NCBI GenBank assembly: GCA_024278285.1 | Contig: JAJRTM010000612.1 | Span: 1 to 9,091 of the forward strand | Length of the DNA stretch: 9,091 nucleotides | Origin: Planctomycetota bacterium | GTDB lineage: Bacteria > Planctomycetota > Planctomycetia > Planctomycetales > Planctomycetaceae | Direction: 5' to 3' | Part shown: positions 1 through 5,779 of the stretch, piece after piece | How the letters are laid out: the number at the start of each line of letters is the position of its first letter | Numbering within the stretch: the first letter of the stretch is position 1 | The notes under the pieces: generated by a model | Told to the model about the DNA's origin: nothing | Seen by the model: only the letters and a program-made list of their open reading frames with translations | Databases searched by the model: none | Translations under genes and position numbers: made by a program

Positions 1-100
1 CAAGAAATGGAGACGATTGCGAGGCTACGAGAAAATCAGTTTAGTAATCGAAGGAAAAACCTTCAAAGACGGAACCCTGCAGGAACAAAAAGCCGCCTAA
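1..100 (+). CDS. IS256-family transposase, C-terminal fragment
   Basis: This is the last 32 codons (phase 2, stop TAA at 98-100) of a gene that begins before the window. The residues include KKWRRLRGYEKISLVIEGK, then FKDG and LQEQKAA. The W-R-R-L-R-G...V-I-x-G-x-x-F-x-D-G pattern resembles the C-terminus of IS256 (Mutator-type) transposases, which are DDE enzymes that cut and move insertion sequences. The catalytic domain is outside the window, so activity cannot be judged. The 41 bases after the stop would be expected to hold the right terminal inverted repeat. The candidate end is near 138, only a few bases before the attachment repeat at 142. The family call comes from a short tail and is moderate. 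Confidence 0.55.
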   Translation, partial: KKWRRLRGYEKISLVIEGKTFKDGTLQEQKAA

Positions 101-141
101 TTCATTTTTCCCAGAACACAACATTTGACAATAACTCTCAT

Positions 142-186
<45 letters not shown>

Positions 187-606
187 AGACTCGAAGTCCA
201 CTCCAGTTGACTTACCGTTTACCTCTTCAACAACGCGGAAACGCCTTGTTTTATAGAGTCTATCGACATTATCGACACTTTGCAATAGAAAACATTAAGA
301 GCGTTCAAAACACTCATTTTGCCCGTAAGTGTGTCAATACTTGCTATTGTTGGCATCGTAGGCTTTGTGTAACGCTGATCACTGGTGAGTAGTCAGCCGC
401 CTTTTTACCCCCTTTGCGATTTTTACTGGCTGCAAAAAATCCTGATTAAGTCGCATTAGGCAGCAAGCAACCAGTTTTTTTATTTTTCTCTGGGAGAAAA
501 TATCTGAGCATCGGCTTCGCCACGCCAGTACTCAAAAGCCCCAGAAGGAACCATCGATTTTCTGAGAGGCTGAACCTATTACCGCTGAGGGACCGATAGA
601 TCATGG
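187..606. other. Element left end, no supported gene; possible integrase arm sites
   Basis: No open reading frame here looks convincing: the short ones lack a good ribosome site and a recognisable product. The region contains a tandem 9-bp repeat, TATCGACAT/TATCGACAC (261-278). It also contains AAGTGTGTCA at 327-336, a 10-mer found again at 5561-5570 beside the other attachment site. These could be arm-type sites for the integrase. A small AT-rich dyad (TTTTCTC/GAGAAAA) lies at 484-500. No strong terminator for the operon ending at 607 is visible. Confidence 0.5.
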
Positions 607-807
607 CTATCGCCCTCGTTTCCGTCCTGCCTGGTAAATATCCAACCACGCCACCAGCCGCCCCGCTGCGTTCAACTTCACTGCCTGATTGCATTCTCCA
701 CATCTGAAGAAGTTCGCGGATTTGGTGGGGATCGTGACTGCCTCGGTAGCGTGACAGATCGGGCAATCTCGATATTGAGCAAACAGGGTACTATTTGTCT
801 TCGCCAT
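607..807 (-). CDS. Small zinc-ribbon protein, last gene of rep operon
   Basis: This is a 66-residue protein. Two CxxC knuckles, CPIC (15-18) and CGEC (36-39), are separated by 17 residues, the spacing of a zinc ribbon. A conserved-looking tail, AAGRLVAWLDIY, follows at 47-58. The longer frame to 960 is rejected as the start because ATG 807 has AAGGA nine bases upstream and lies 14 bases after the stop of the preceding gene, which fits operon spacing. Such ribbons bind nucleic acid or protein partners. The position behind a RepA-like ATPase suggests a DNA-handling accessory role, but this is inference. A different frame running to 446 overlaps it and is probably a shadow. Confidence 0.7.
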   Translation of the reverse strand: MAKTNSTLFAQYRDCPICHATEAVTIPTKSANFFRCGECNQAVKLNAAGRLVAWLDIYQAGRKRGR

Positions 808-821
808 TGTCGCTATTCCTT

Positions 822-1178
822 CTACTGGTTGCCTGGGTAAAGAGCAGGTCCGCGGAGTGTGCGGTCTGGTGCGTACTGTGTGATCGATGGTGAACCGGTC
901 GCTTGTTCGGTCTGGTTTGCTTCTGGCTTGATGCCTTCTGCTACCTGTAATTCTTGCCAATATTCAAGAATCGGACGTTGATAAACCTTGAGTTTGAGCC
1001 GGTCCTTGTACAGTAGTTTCGATTCTGGATGAACTCGCAGTTTTTTGCCTTCAACCGTGACGATGAAACCGCGGTCCATCAGATCGTTAATTATCTGTTT
1101 TGCTGCGTCGATATTCGTCTGTTTTTTGTCTGCTGAATCGTCGTCATTTTGGTCTGATTTGGTTGTTTTGGCGTTCAT
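822..1178 (-). CDS. TubC_N-like small protein in rep operon
   Basis: This is a 118-residue protein. Residues about 26-77 (AKQIINDLMDRGFIVTVEGK, then LRVHPESK and LKLKVYQRPILEYW) fit the helix-strand-strand-helix pattern of the TubC N-terminal docking fold. That pattern is hydrophobic helix, 'G-h-h-h-x-V-E-G-x-x-L-R-V' hairpin, then a helix. In mobile elements, proteins with this fold often sit next to replication ATPases, where their partner is unknown. The N-terminus (1-22) is charged and probably disordered, and the tail after 80 is rich in Q/T/P. Its ATG lies 3 bases after the ATPase stop (TGA-GCC-ATG), with GAGGT overlapping the end of that gene, so the two are probably translationally coupled. 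The fold assignment is by eye. Confidence 0.65.
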   Translation of the reverse strand: MNAKTTKSDQNDDDSADKKQTNIDAAKQIINDLMDRGFIVTVEGKKLRVHPESKLLYKDRLKLKVYQRPILEYWQELQVAEGIKPEANQTEQATGSPSITQYAPDRTLRGPALYPGNQ

Positions 1179-1181
1179 GGC

Positions 1182-2417
1182 TCAAAAGACCTCACCTGTA
1201 CATTCAGGAAGTGAATCCCAAGAGTTCGCCAAAGAATCTAAGTGTTCGCCAACACTATCGCCTTGGCGAACTCTTGGAATACTTGGCGAACTCTTAAAAA
1301 TGTCAGGAAGTGACCACATCCACGGACCGGCCTTACCTTGCGGACCTGACGCTATTTTTAGCTTCGATTTTGCTCGCTCAAGTGTTCGTTTTGATATGCC
1401 GTCAGAGTCCGCATCTCGTTTGAGTTGCTTCCCTAATTTCGCCCCATCGGCAAGGTAAATTTCCAACCATTCAACGGCCTCATTCAGTGCAGTGTGTTCA
1501 CCATCGCCATCGGTTTGTGCCATCGCATCATTTGCGGACATTTCGACAAGCCCCTCTTCCCAGACCACCCGAGCCGATTCGCCTTCGATATCGCTTTCGA
1601 TTCGATAAGCCAGCCCGCTGTTTTGCGCAGAGAGATTTGTCTTGCCTGGCAACATCAATTTACGTTTATCGTCTTCGCTGTCCTGCATCACATGCCAGAC
1701 CGCCCGAGAAATTCCAACGAATGCCCGAGAGCCGAGTGCCATATCATCCGCATGACCAGCGGCCCCCTTGCGCGTATGCACGATAAGCACGACAGATAAA
1801 TCATGCTTTTCTGCCAGCTTGGCAATCGGTGCGAGTACCGAACGGACATCGTTATCGCGATGGGCATCGACGCCAGACCCGAGATAAGAACCAATCGGAT
1901 CGATCACGATCAACTTACAATTGGGTAACTGTTTGACGGTCTGTTCGATCAACTCGACATCATGCAGCGATATCAAATTCTCAACTGTGCCTGTCTCTTC
2001 ACAGTAGCGTGATTTTGTCGTCAGCAGATGAACCCGAGAGACCTCGGCACCATGTGCATCAAGTCGCGGTCGTATCACCTGATGCGGATCATCTTCGCAA
2101 CTGATTAAAATGATATCCCCCTGCGAACAACTGCACCCATCGGGCCAGTCGGTGCCGGTTGAAATGTGAGCCGCCATGTCGCAAGTGAGAAAACTTTTTC
2201 CCGCACCCGGACGCCCCACAAGTGTCGTGATGCAGCCACTCGGGAATCGTTCCCGCCACAACCAGTGAATCGGCTTCGGCCTGATATCGCCAAACGAAAT
2301 CAAATTCGGCTTCCAGATAATCGGTGATTTTTCGTCAGATCGTTTCTGCTTTGATGGCGTACCACCTGCAGGTTGATCTACATATTCAGCATCCAATTGT
2401 TCCTTTATTCTCGACAT
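1182..2417 (-). CDS. RepA-type RecA-fold ATPase (AAA_25-like) with C-terminal winged helix
   Basis: This 411-residue protein is probably the replication helicase/initiator ATPase of the element. The Walker A motif is GRPGAGKS (68-75), followed by a strand with ISCEDD (105-110) and Walker B LIVIDP (169-174). A sensor-like IVHTRK lies at 212-217 and GSRAFVGISRAVW at 229-241, in the order seen in RepA/AAA_25 proteins of plasmids and prophages. Residues 308-370 (LNEAVEWLEIYLADG...SKRTLERAKSKL...GPWMWSLP) match the winged-helix module common at the C-terminus of this group. A further 40-residue tail (371-411) looks non-conserved and is encoded by DNA holding four iteron-like sites. The start at 2417 is chosen over 2435 because its ATG overlaps the upstream TGA (TGATG), with GAGGGGG just upstream. 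It acts in the cytoplasm on DNA. Confidence 0.85.
   Translation of the reverse strand: MSRIKEQLDAEYVDQPAGGTPSKQKRSDEKSPIIWKPNLISFGDIRPKPIHWLWRERFPSGCITTLVGRPGAGKSFLTCDMAAHISTGTDWPDGCSCSQGDIILISCEDDPHQVIRPRLDAHGAEVSRVHLLTTKSRYCEETGTVENLISLHDVELIEQTVKQLPNCKLIVIDPIGSYLGSGVDAHRDNDVRSVLAPIAKLAEKHDLSVVLIVHTRKGAAGHADDMALGSRAFVGISRAVWHVMQDSEDDKRKLMLPGKTNLSAQNSGLAYRIESDIEGESARVVWEEGLVEMSANDAMAQTDGDGEHTALNEAVEWLEIYLADGAKLGKQLKRDADSDGISKRTLERAKSKLKIASGPQGKAGPWMWSLPDIFKSSPSIPRVRQGDSVGEHLDSLANSWDSLPECTGEVF
1220..1295. repeat. Four iteron-like GTTCGCCAA sites (2 forward, 2 reverse)
   Basis: GTTCGCCAA occurs at 1224-1232 and 1244-1252. Its reverse complement occurs at 1263-1271 and 1283-1291. Start-to-start spacing is 20, 19 and 20 bp, about two helical turns. 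The extended 13-mer AAGAGTTCGCCAA is perfect in three copies (1220-1232; reverse 1263-1275 and 1283-1295) and has one mismatch in the fourth (1240-1252). I found no other full copy in the window. The cluster lies inside the 3' end of the RepA-like gene. It is a candidate origin or initiator-binding site. Confidence 0.7.
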
Positions 2418-2725
2418 CAACGCCCCCTCTTGCAAAGTACCGCATTAAAGGCATTGCGAAATGTTTTGTCTTTCAGAAGTGTGAGCAGTAAGCGTTCCTG
2501 TTGCCGTTCGGTCAACGGTGCAGGATCAATCCAACCAGAAGCATCAGGATATTCCCCCGGAGCCGGCTTGATGGTCGATATGCCCGCCTGGAAAGCCGCC
2601 TTCAATTGTGAATTGGTCCGCGGTTGCTTCGGCCTGCGTCCGGCTTTAACATCGCGTCTGCATTCCTGCAAATACGGCTCAATCGCTGTTGATTCCGTCC
2701 GATGAAAATCGTATCCTTGCATCAT
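2417..2725 (-). CDS. Hypothetical protein, first gene of rep operon (102 aa)
   Basis: I do not recognise this 102-residue protein. It has no cysteine pair or transmembrane stretch. It shows a basic segment (CRRDVKAGRRPKQPR, about 22-36), a Pro/Gly-rich middle (PAPGEYPDASGWIDPAP) and a C-terminal Arg/Leu-rich helical stretch (TERQQERLLLTLLKDKTF). It ends in CKRGR. Its TGA overlaps the ATG of the ATPase gene by one base, so it is coupled to the ATPase and is likely part of the same replication or regulation function. AAGGA precedes two adjacent ATG codons (2725 and 2722); spacing slightly favours the second. A hairpin terminator lies just upstream (2762-2786), so the operon may depend on its own weak promoter or on read-through. 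Confidence 0.65.
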   Translation of the reverse strand: MMQGYDFHRTESTAIEPYLQECRRDVKAGRRPKQPRTNSQLKAAFQAGISTIKPAPGEYPDASGWIDPAPLTERQQERLLLTLLKDKTFRNAFNAVLCKRGR

Positions 2726-2761
2726 TAGTTCCTTTGGTATGGAATAGCATTTCAGTAAAAG

Positions 2762-2790
2762 CCCGCCGGTGTGATAGCCTGGCGGGTATT
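2762..2790 (-). terminator. Hairpin between DUF1580 gene and rep operon
   Basis: CCCGCC (2762-2767) pairs with GGCGGG (2781-2786) around a 13-base loop. On the minus strand the stem is followed by CTTTTACTG, and on the plus strand by TATTTTTA. The structure may therefore act in both directions. On the minus strand it would limit transcription from the HTH gene into the operon starting at 2725. The T tract on that side is short. Confidence 0.5.
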
Positions 2791-2858
2791 TTTACGTGTA
2801 ATTCAGATAATCTTGTTATGGCGATTATGGCTATTGCTGGCGATGACGGCCTGCACGG

Positions 2859-3152
2859 TTACAACAGGCCAACCGCTTCGAGTTCCTCCTGCGAAACATC
2901 AGCGGGAATCCCGTTTTCAGTATCGGGAACAGCATCGTCTTGCAGTGCCGATTCAGTGCGAGCTTTCAAAAATTCATTAAATGCGGACTGTGTCGTCAAC
3001 CATTTCCGCCCGGCTTTAATCGCTTCCAGACGCACGCCATTCGAGCCTTTGCGTATCCAGCGGTAGATTGTGTTGGGAGCAATCCCATTGCCTAAAACTC
3101 GGTTCGCAATCTTTCGAGCCTCTTCCAGCTTCTCAGTTCGTAAATCCAGCAT
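2859..3152 (-). CDS. DUF1580-like HTH protein, probable excisionase/regulator
   Basis: This is a 97-residue DNA-binding protein. Residues 8-62 give the MerR/excisionase-like pattern of the planctomycete DUF1580 family. A helix (KLEEARKIANRVL) is followed by GIAPNTIYRWIRKG as recognition helix and turn, then a wing-like G-V-R-L-E-A-I-K-A-G-R-K-W-L-T-T, then QSAFNEFLKA. The acidic C-terminus (65-97) looks flexible. The frame is open to 3212, but ATG 3152 has GAAGGG at a proper distance, and the upstream codons cover an 18-bp palindrome (3181-3198) better read as an operator. By family and position between integrase and replication genes, it would serve as recombination directionality factor or repressor. 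A stem (GGCCTG/CAGGCC, 2848-2870) spans the stop codon. Confidence 0.72.
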   Translation of the reverse strand: MLDLRTEKLEEARKIANRVLGNGIAPNTIYRWIRKGSNGVRLEAIKAGRKWLTTQSAFNEFLKARTESALQDDAVPDTENGIPADVSQEELEAVGLL

Positions 3153-3180
3153 TTCATTTCCCTTCATCAAAATAGCGATT

Positions 3181-3198
3181 GCCTGCAATGTTGCAGGC
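3181..3198. promoter_or_regulatory. 18-bp perfect palindrome, candidate operator
   Basis: GCCTGCAA (3181-3188) and TTGCAGGC (3191-3198) are perfect inverted arms around a 2-base centre. They lie 29 bases before the chosen start of the DUF1580-like gene. This suits a dimeric regulator site or a hairpin in the mRNA leader. No T tract follows, so it is not a terminator. Confidence 0.5.
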
Positions 3199-3227
3199 GT
3201 GACGAAGGGCATTAAAGCAAAGTGATC

Positions 3228-3269
3228 AACGTCACGGGCAGTGACGTTTTACGTCAAGGTCGTGACGTT
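3228..3269. promoter_or_regulatory. Tandem TGACGT dyads upstream of the HTH gene
   Basis: Four half-sites alternate in orientation: ACGTCA at 3229 and 3251, and TGACGT at 3242 and 3263. They form two dyads, ACGTCA-N7-TGACGT and ACGTCA-N6-TGACGT, whose centres are about 22 bp (two helical turns) apart. The middle two half-sites also make TGACGT-TTT-ACGTCA. The first dyad extends to 8-bp arms (AACGTCAC/GTGACGTT, 3228-3248). The cluster overlaps the stop codon of the winged-helix gene and lies upstream of the HTH gene, as a cooperative operator would. Confidence 0.6.
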
Positions 3270-4204
3270 TGCTCTTTTAGCTGATATTTTGGCCCTCTCG
3301 TTAGTGTCATTCCAAGGATTTCGAGAGACTGCTTTAAGCTGGACGCAATAGTTCGCCCATTAGGTGAAACTGCATTGCCAACACGATTTTTTTTAATCAT
3401 TTGAGGTATTTCACCATTGGGACATTGCACAATATCCGTGAGCAGCTTGATTTCACGCGGTTCCAATGAAATAGGCGTTTTGTATCCTTCCCGAGTCAGT
3501 ACCTTGTTTTCTCGGTCAAGTGTCAGTCCCCATTTTTTGAAGGCCTCGTCGTCTTTCGATTGTTGTTCTGCGTCCTGTTCGGCTTTTAACTTGCGATAAA
3601 AATCAGGATGTTCACGACAGACCATGGAAAACTCGTACTTTAAGTCTGCATGCAGTTGAGCTAATGTAAAAGGCCAAGTATCTATTGAGTTTTTCCAGTT
3701 CTCGATTCCTTTACTCAATCGATTCATAAACGGAATCAATGTATCCCAGTGTTTGACCAAGAATTCATCGTCGCCTATAAAAAACGCGGTGTACAGTTCA
3801 TTGTTTCGGTCGCATGTTTCGTCTTCAAAATTACTAACGCCCTCCTTAAATCCCATCCATGCTCCGTAGCAAACCGCATCAAATACAATCCCCAAATTTC
3901 TACTGGTCTTGAAAGCAGAATTATCAACCACTTCGGCACCATTACCAAAAACCGATGAATAAACATATTGCTTTGGTGTTATTCCATCGATGTACCAATA
4001 TGGTAATCCAATGCCATCTTCAGTTGAATAACTGTTGACACAATCTGCAGCCCTTTTCCCTTCACGTGGTGATAAATACTGAAGTGAGCGATACTCAAAA
4101 TCAGGTATTTCGTTTCCAGAATTTATAACGCTAAGAACACAACTGTAGCATAGTTGGTAATGGTCCCATATAACGCGAAACTCATCCAATTTCAAAACGC
4201 CCAT
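3254..4204 (-). CDS. Unrecognised protein with C-terminal OmpR-like winged helix (316 aa)
   Basis: I do not recognise the N-terminal 205 residues. They are rich in aromatic residues and contain CYSC (19-22), further Cys at 55, 112, 131 and 196, and no clear catalytic motif. A charged, probably helical linker (KLKAEQDAEQQSKDDEAFKK, 205-224) leads to a C-terminal domain at 226-310. That domain follows the OmpR/PhoB wing pattern: 'LTLDRENKVLTREG', 'ISLEPREIKLLTDIV', a helical part with SSLKQSLEILG, then 'RGPKYQL' in place of the usual RG-x-GY-x-L. It is probably a DNA-binding regulator or sensor of the element, or cargo. Start 4204 is preferred over 4297 because GGAAGG lies eight bases upstream. 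The longer frame would run through a terminator-like hairpin. Function unknown. Confidence 0.7.
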   Translation of the reverse strand: MGVLKLDEFRVIWDHYQLCYSCVLSVINSGNEIPDFEYRSLQYLSPREGKRAADCVNSYSTEDGIGLPYWYIDGITPKQYVYSSVFGNGAEVVDNSAFKTSRNLGIVFDAVCYGAWMGFKEGVSNFEDETCDRNNELYTAFFIGDDEFLVKHWDTLIPFMNRLSKGIENWKNSIDTWPFTLAQLHADLKYEFSMVCREHPDFYRKLKAEQDAEQQSKDDEAFKKWGLTLDRENKVLTREGYKTPISLEPREIKLLTDIVQCPNGEIPQMIKKNRVGNAVSPNGRTIASSLKQSLEILGMTLTRGPKYQLKEQTSRP

Positions 4205-4218
4205 CGCCAACGCCTTCC

Positions 4219-4278
4219 AAAAAAATAACGGACGCAAGCCCCGAGTAAGGCGTTTACAAACTCGGTTCCTGCGTCCGT
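4219..4278 (-). terminator. Strong hairpin plus T tract between int and winged-helix gene
   Basis: On the minus strand, ACGGACGCA (4278-4270) pairs with TGCGTCCGT (4236-4228). An inner stem, CCGAGT with ACTCGG (4265-4260 with 4246-4241), lies beyond a 4x4 internal loop. TTATTTTTTT follows immediately. It would end the integrase transcript. The ribosome site of the next gene starts right after the T tract, so it could instead be a leader attenuator for that gene. Confidence 0.7.
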
Positions 4279-4303
4279 CGATGTGGGAGCTACCCACAAA
4301 TTC

Positions 4304-4312
4304 ATTGTAACA
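4304..4312 (-). promoter_or_regulatory. Possible extended -10 promoter for the winged-helix gene
   Basis: On the minus strand, TGTTACAAT fits an extended -10 (TGn-TACAAT). No good -35 is present at 17 bp. Transcription would begin near 4297 and pass a small GTGGG/CCCAC stem (4283-4297) and the larger terminator-like hairpin before reaching the gene. The call is weak. Confidence 0.3.
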
Positions 4313-4413
4313 TCAAAGCCGCTTAACGCCTCGAACAACGGCCTCTGTTTACTGAATTACTGCTAACTGTCTACTGATCGGATTATCTCAAATCCTCATC
4401 GCGAAGGGAATCG

Positions 4414-5514
4414 TCAACCAACTTCTCGAACGACATCTTCCGCTTTTTGCATGTCACGTTCTGCGTAAATCTGCGTCACATCGGCCTTGCTATGCCCCAA
4501 TAAAATTTGAGCCGCTTCCAAGCCAAATCGTTTGCGGACGCGAGTTGCGTAATTGTGTCGCAGTCGGTTTGGTCCCCAACAATCAATACCGGCCCGTTTT
4601 GATGCCCTGGCAATTGTCCGGTAATAACTTCGCCAGTCGTACTGTTGTACGTAATGCAACTTGCCTGCAACGCCAACAACTTGTGTCAGTTCCTCGGGAG
4701 AGAAGAGGTAACTTTCCTCAGATCGATTCAACAGTGGCCTTAGAATCCGTTGAGCCTTCCGCCCGAGAAGAATCAATCGGGATCGTCCGTGATGTTGTGT
4801 CTTATGGCTCTCAGGTGAATATACCCAGACATCTTTTGAACGGTCGATATCACATAATCTCATTGAACGAACTTCGCCTGGTCGCATTCCGGTAATAAGT
4901 TGCAAACGAACCATCCGTTTTACCACTGGTCCCAGTTCGCGTAATGTTTTAATGATATCAAAAGGATGAACTGGCTTGACCCCTTTCGGTTCCTTTGCTT
5001 CTGTTCGCCCTTTTTGCAGGTGCCGAACGGCAAGTAGCGACTGCCAGACCGCAACATGAACTTTTCCTTTGGTCACGCCGAACCGAAACGCCTGACGGAT
5101 GATATCGATATAGGTTGTGATCGTTCTTCGGGAAAGATTCAATTCAATGAACTTCTCTTGCAGCTTTTCCAGATTCATCGGTTTGAACTGATCAGCTTGC
5201 AGCTTCCCATATTCAGAGACCAATGTTCTTAATGCAGATTTCGCCCGATGAACATTCGAAGTAACTTCACCATTCTTAACGTAATACTTTTCAGCATGCT
5301 TGAGATAAGCAACCGACAATCGGGCAATGGAAACAGATTCGCCGTATTTGTCGAGATTACCAGCGGACCAGTCAGCGACAATTTCCGCGTACTTGGTACG
5401 GGATTCCTTGGAATCATAATCCCCGAGATAAATTTGCTTCCCATTGACGCGGGTATATGCCCGATTCGATGTTTTATGGTGACAATACCCCGGTGGTGAC
5501 GGCTTGCGAGCCAT
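4414..5514 (-). CDS. int: Tyrosine recombinase (site-specific integrase)
   Basis: This 366-residue phage-type integrase cuts and rejoins attP and attB at the tRNA-Val gene. An N-terminal arm-binding-like segment (about 15-33, NRAYTRVNGKQIYLGDY) and a core-binding helical domain (60-150) precede the catalytic domain. Catalytic residues visible are R211 (TGMRPGEV), K238 (SHKTQ), R319 (NRLR), H341 (LLGHSKADV) and the nucleophile Y350 (QIYAERD). The usual first His of box II (HxxR) is Asn316 here. From memory this Asn is common in planctomycete integrases, so the enzyme is probably active. Start 5514 is chosen over 5583 because AAAGG lies seven bases upstream and the MARKPSPPGY beginning suits the family. 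The gene is adjacent to the tRNA and reads away from it. Confidence 0.93.
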   Translation of the reverse strand: MARKPSPPGYCHHKTSNRAYTRVNGKQIYLGDYDSKESRTKYAEIVADWSAGNLDKYGESVSIARLSVAYLKHAEKYYVKNGEVTSNVHRAKSALRTLVSEYGKLQADQFKPMNLEKLQEKFIELNLSRRTITTYIDIIRQAFRFGVTKGKVHVAVWQSLLAVRHLQKGRTEAKEPKGVKPVHPFDIIKTLRELGPVVKRMVRLQLITGMRPGEVRSMRLCDIDRSKDVWVYSPESHKTQHHGRSRLILLGRKAQRILRPLLNRSEESYLFSPEELTQVVGVAGKLHYVQQYDWRSYYRTIARASKRAGIDCWGPNRLRHNYATRVRKRFGLEAAQILLGHSKADVTQIYAERDMQKAEDVVREVG

Positions 5515-5560
5515 GATAACGCCTTTCATTTGCGACAATTCCAGAGCATTAGAAGCACTG

Positions 5561-5583
5561 AAGTGTGTCAGGTAGTGTGTCAA
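5561..5583. repeat. Two AGTGTGTCA repeats beside attL
   Basis: AGTGTGTCA occurs at 5562-5570 and 5574-5582, a 12-bp period. A third copy lies at 328-336 near the other end of the element. The two ends of the element thus share a 9- to 10-bp word, as integrase arm sites do. On the minus strand the second copy is part of TTGACA (5583-5578), a perfect -35 box, so the sites may also regulate int. Confidence 0.5.
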
Positions 5584-5609
5584 AACTACCGCATCGCGAA
5601 AGAGGCGAG

Positions 5610-5626
5610 TGACGTAAGTCTACGTC
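5610..5626. promoter_or_regulatory. TGACGT-type dyad upstream of integrase
   Basis: GACGTA (5611-5616) and TACGTC (5621-5626) are perfect inverted arms around AGTC. With T5610 the left arm reads TGACGT, the half-site found four times at 3229-3268. It lies between attL and the integrase start and could let one protein act on both the integrase region and the HTH/replication region. Confidence 0.45.
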
Positions 5627-5642
5627 CGGTAAGCACTTAAAA

Positions 5643-5719
<77 letters not shown>

Positions 5720-5750
5720 GCGGATTGTGGAGATTTCCACTTGTGGATTA

Positions 5751-5779
5751 TTTATACAGAACAGTTCAATTTAGTGCAA
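5751..5779 (-). promoter_or_regulatory. Promoter of tRNA-Val
   Basis: On the minus strand, TTGCAC (5779-5774) and TATAAA (5756-5751) are separated by exactly 17 bp. This is a good sigma-70-type promoter whose start would lie about 25 bases before the mature tRNA. Confidence 0.55.

Noticed and set aside
207..392. 61-codon plus-strand frame beside attR
   Set aside because: No recognisable product or ribosome site, and opposite to all genes of the element. It is likely chance in a control region.
446..766. 106-codon minus-strand frame at the element's left end
   Set aside because: It overlaps the zinc-ribbon gene in another frame, and its first part is the shifted reading of that gene. It has no ribosome site comparable to ATG 807.
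1220..1295. CRISPR array
   Set aside because: Four 9-13-bp repeats in mixed orientation with about 7-11-bp spacers do not fit CRISPR repeat or spacer lengths, and no cas gene is present.
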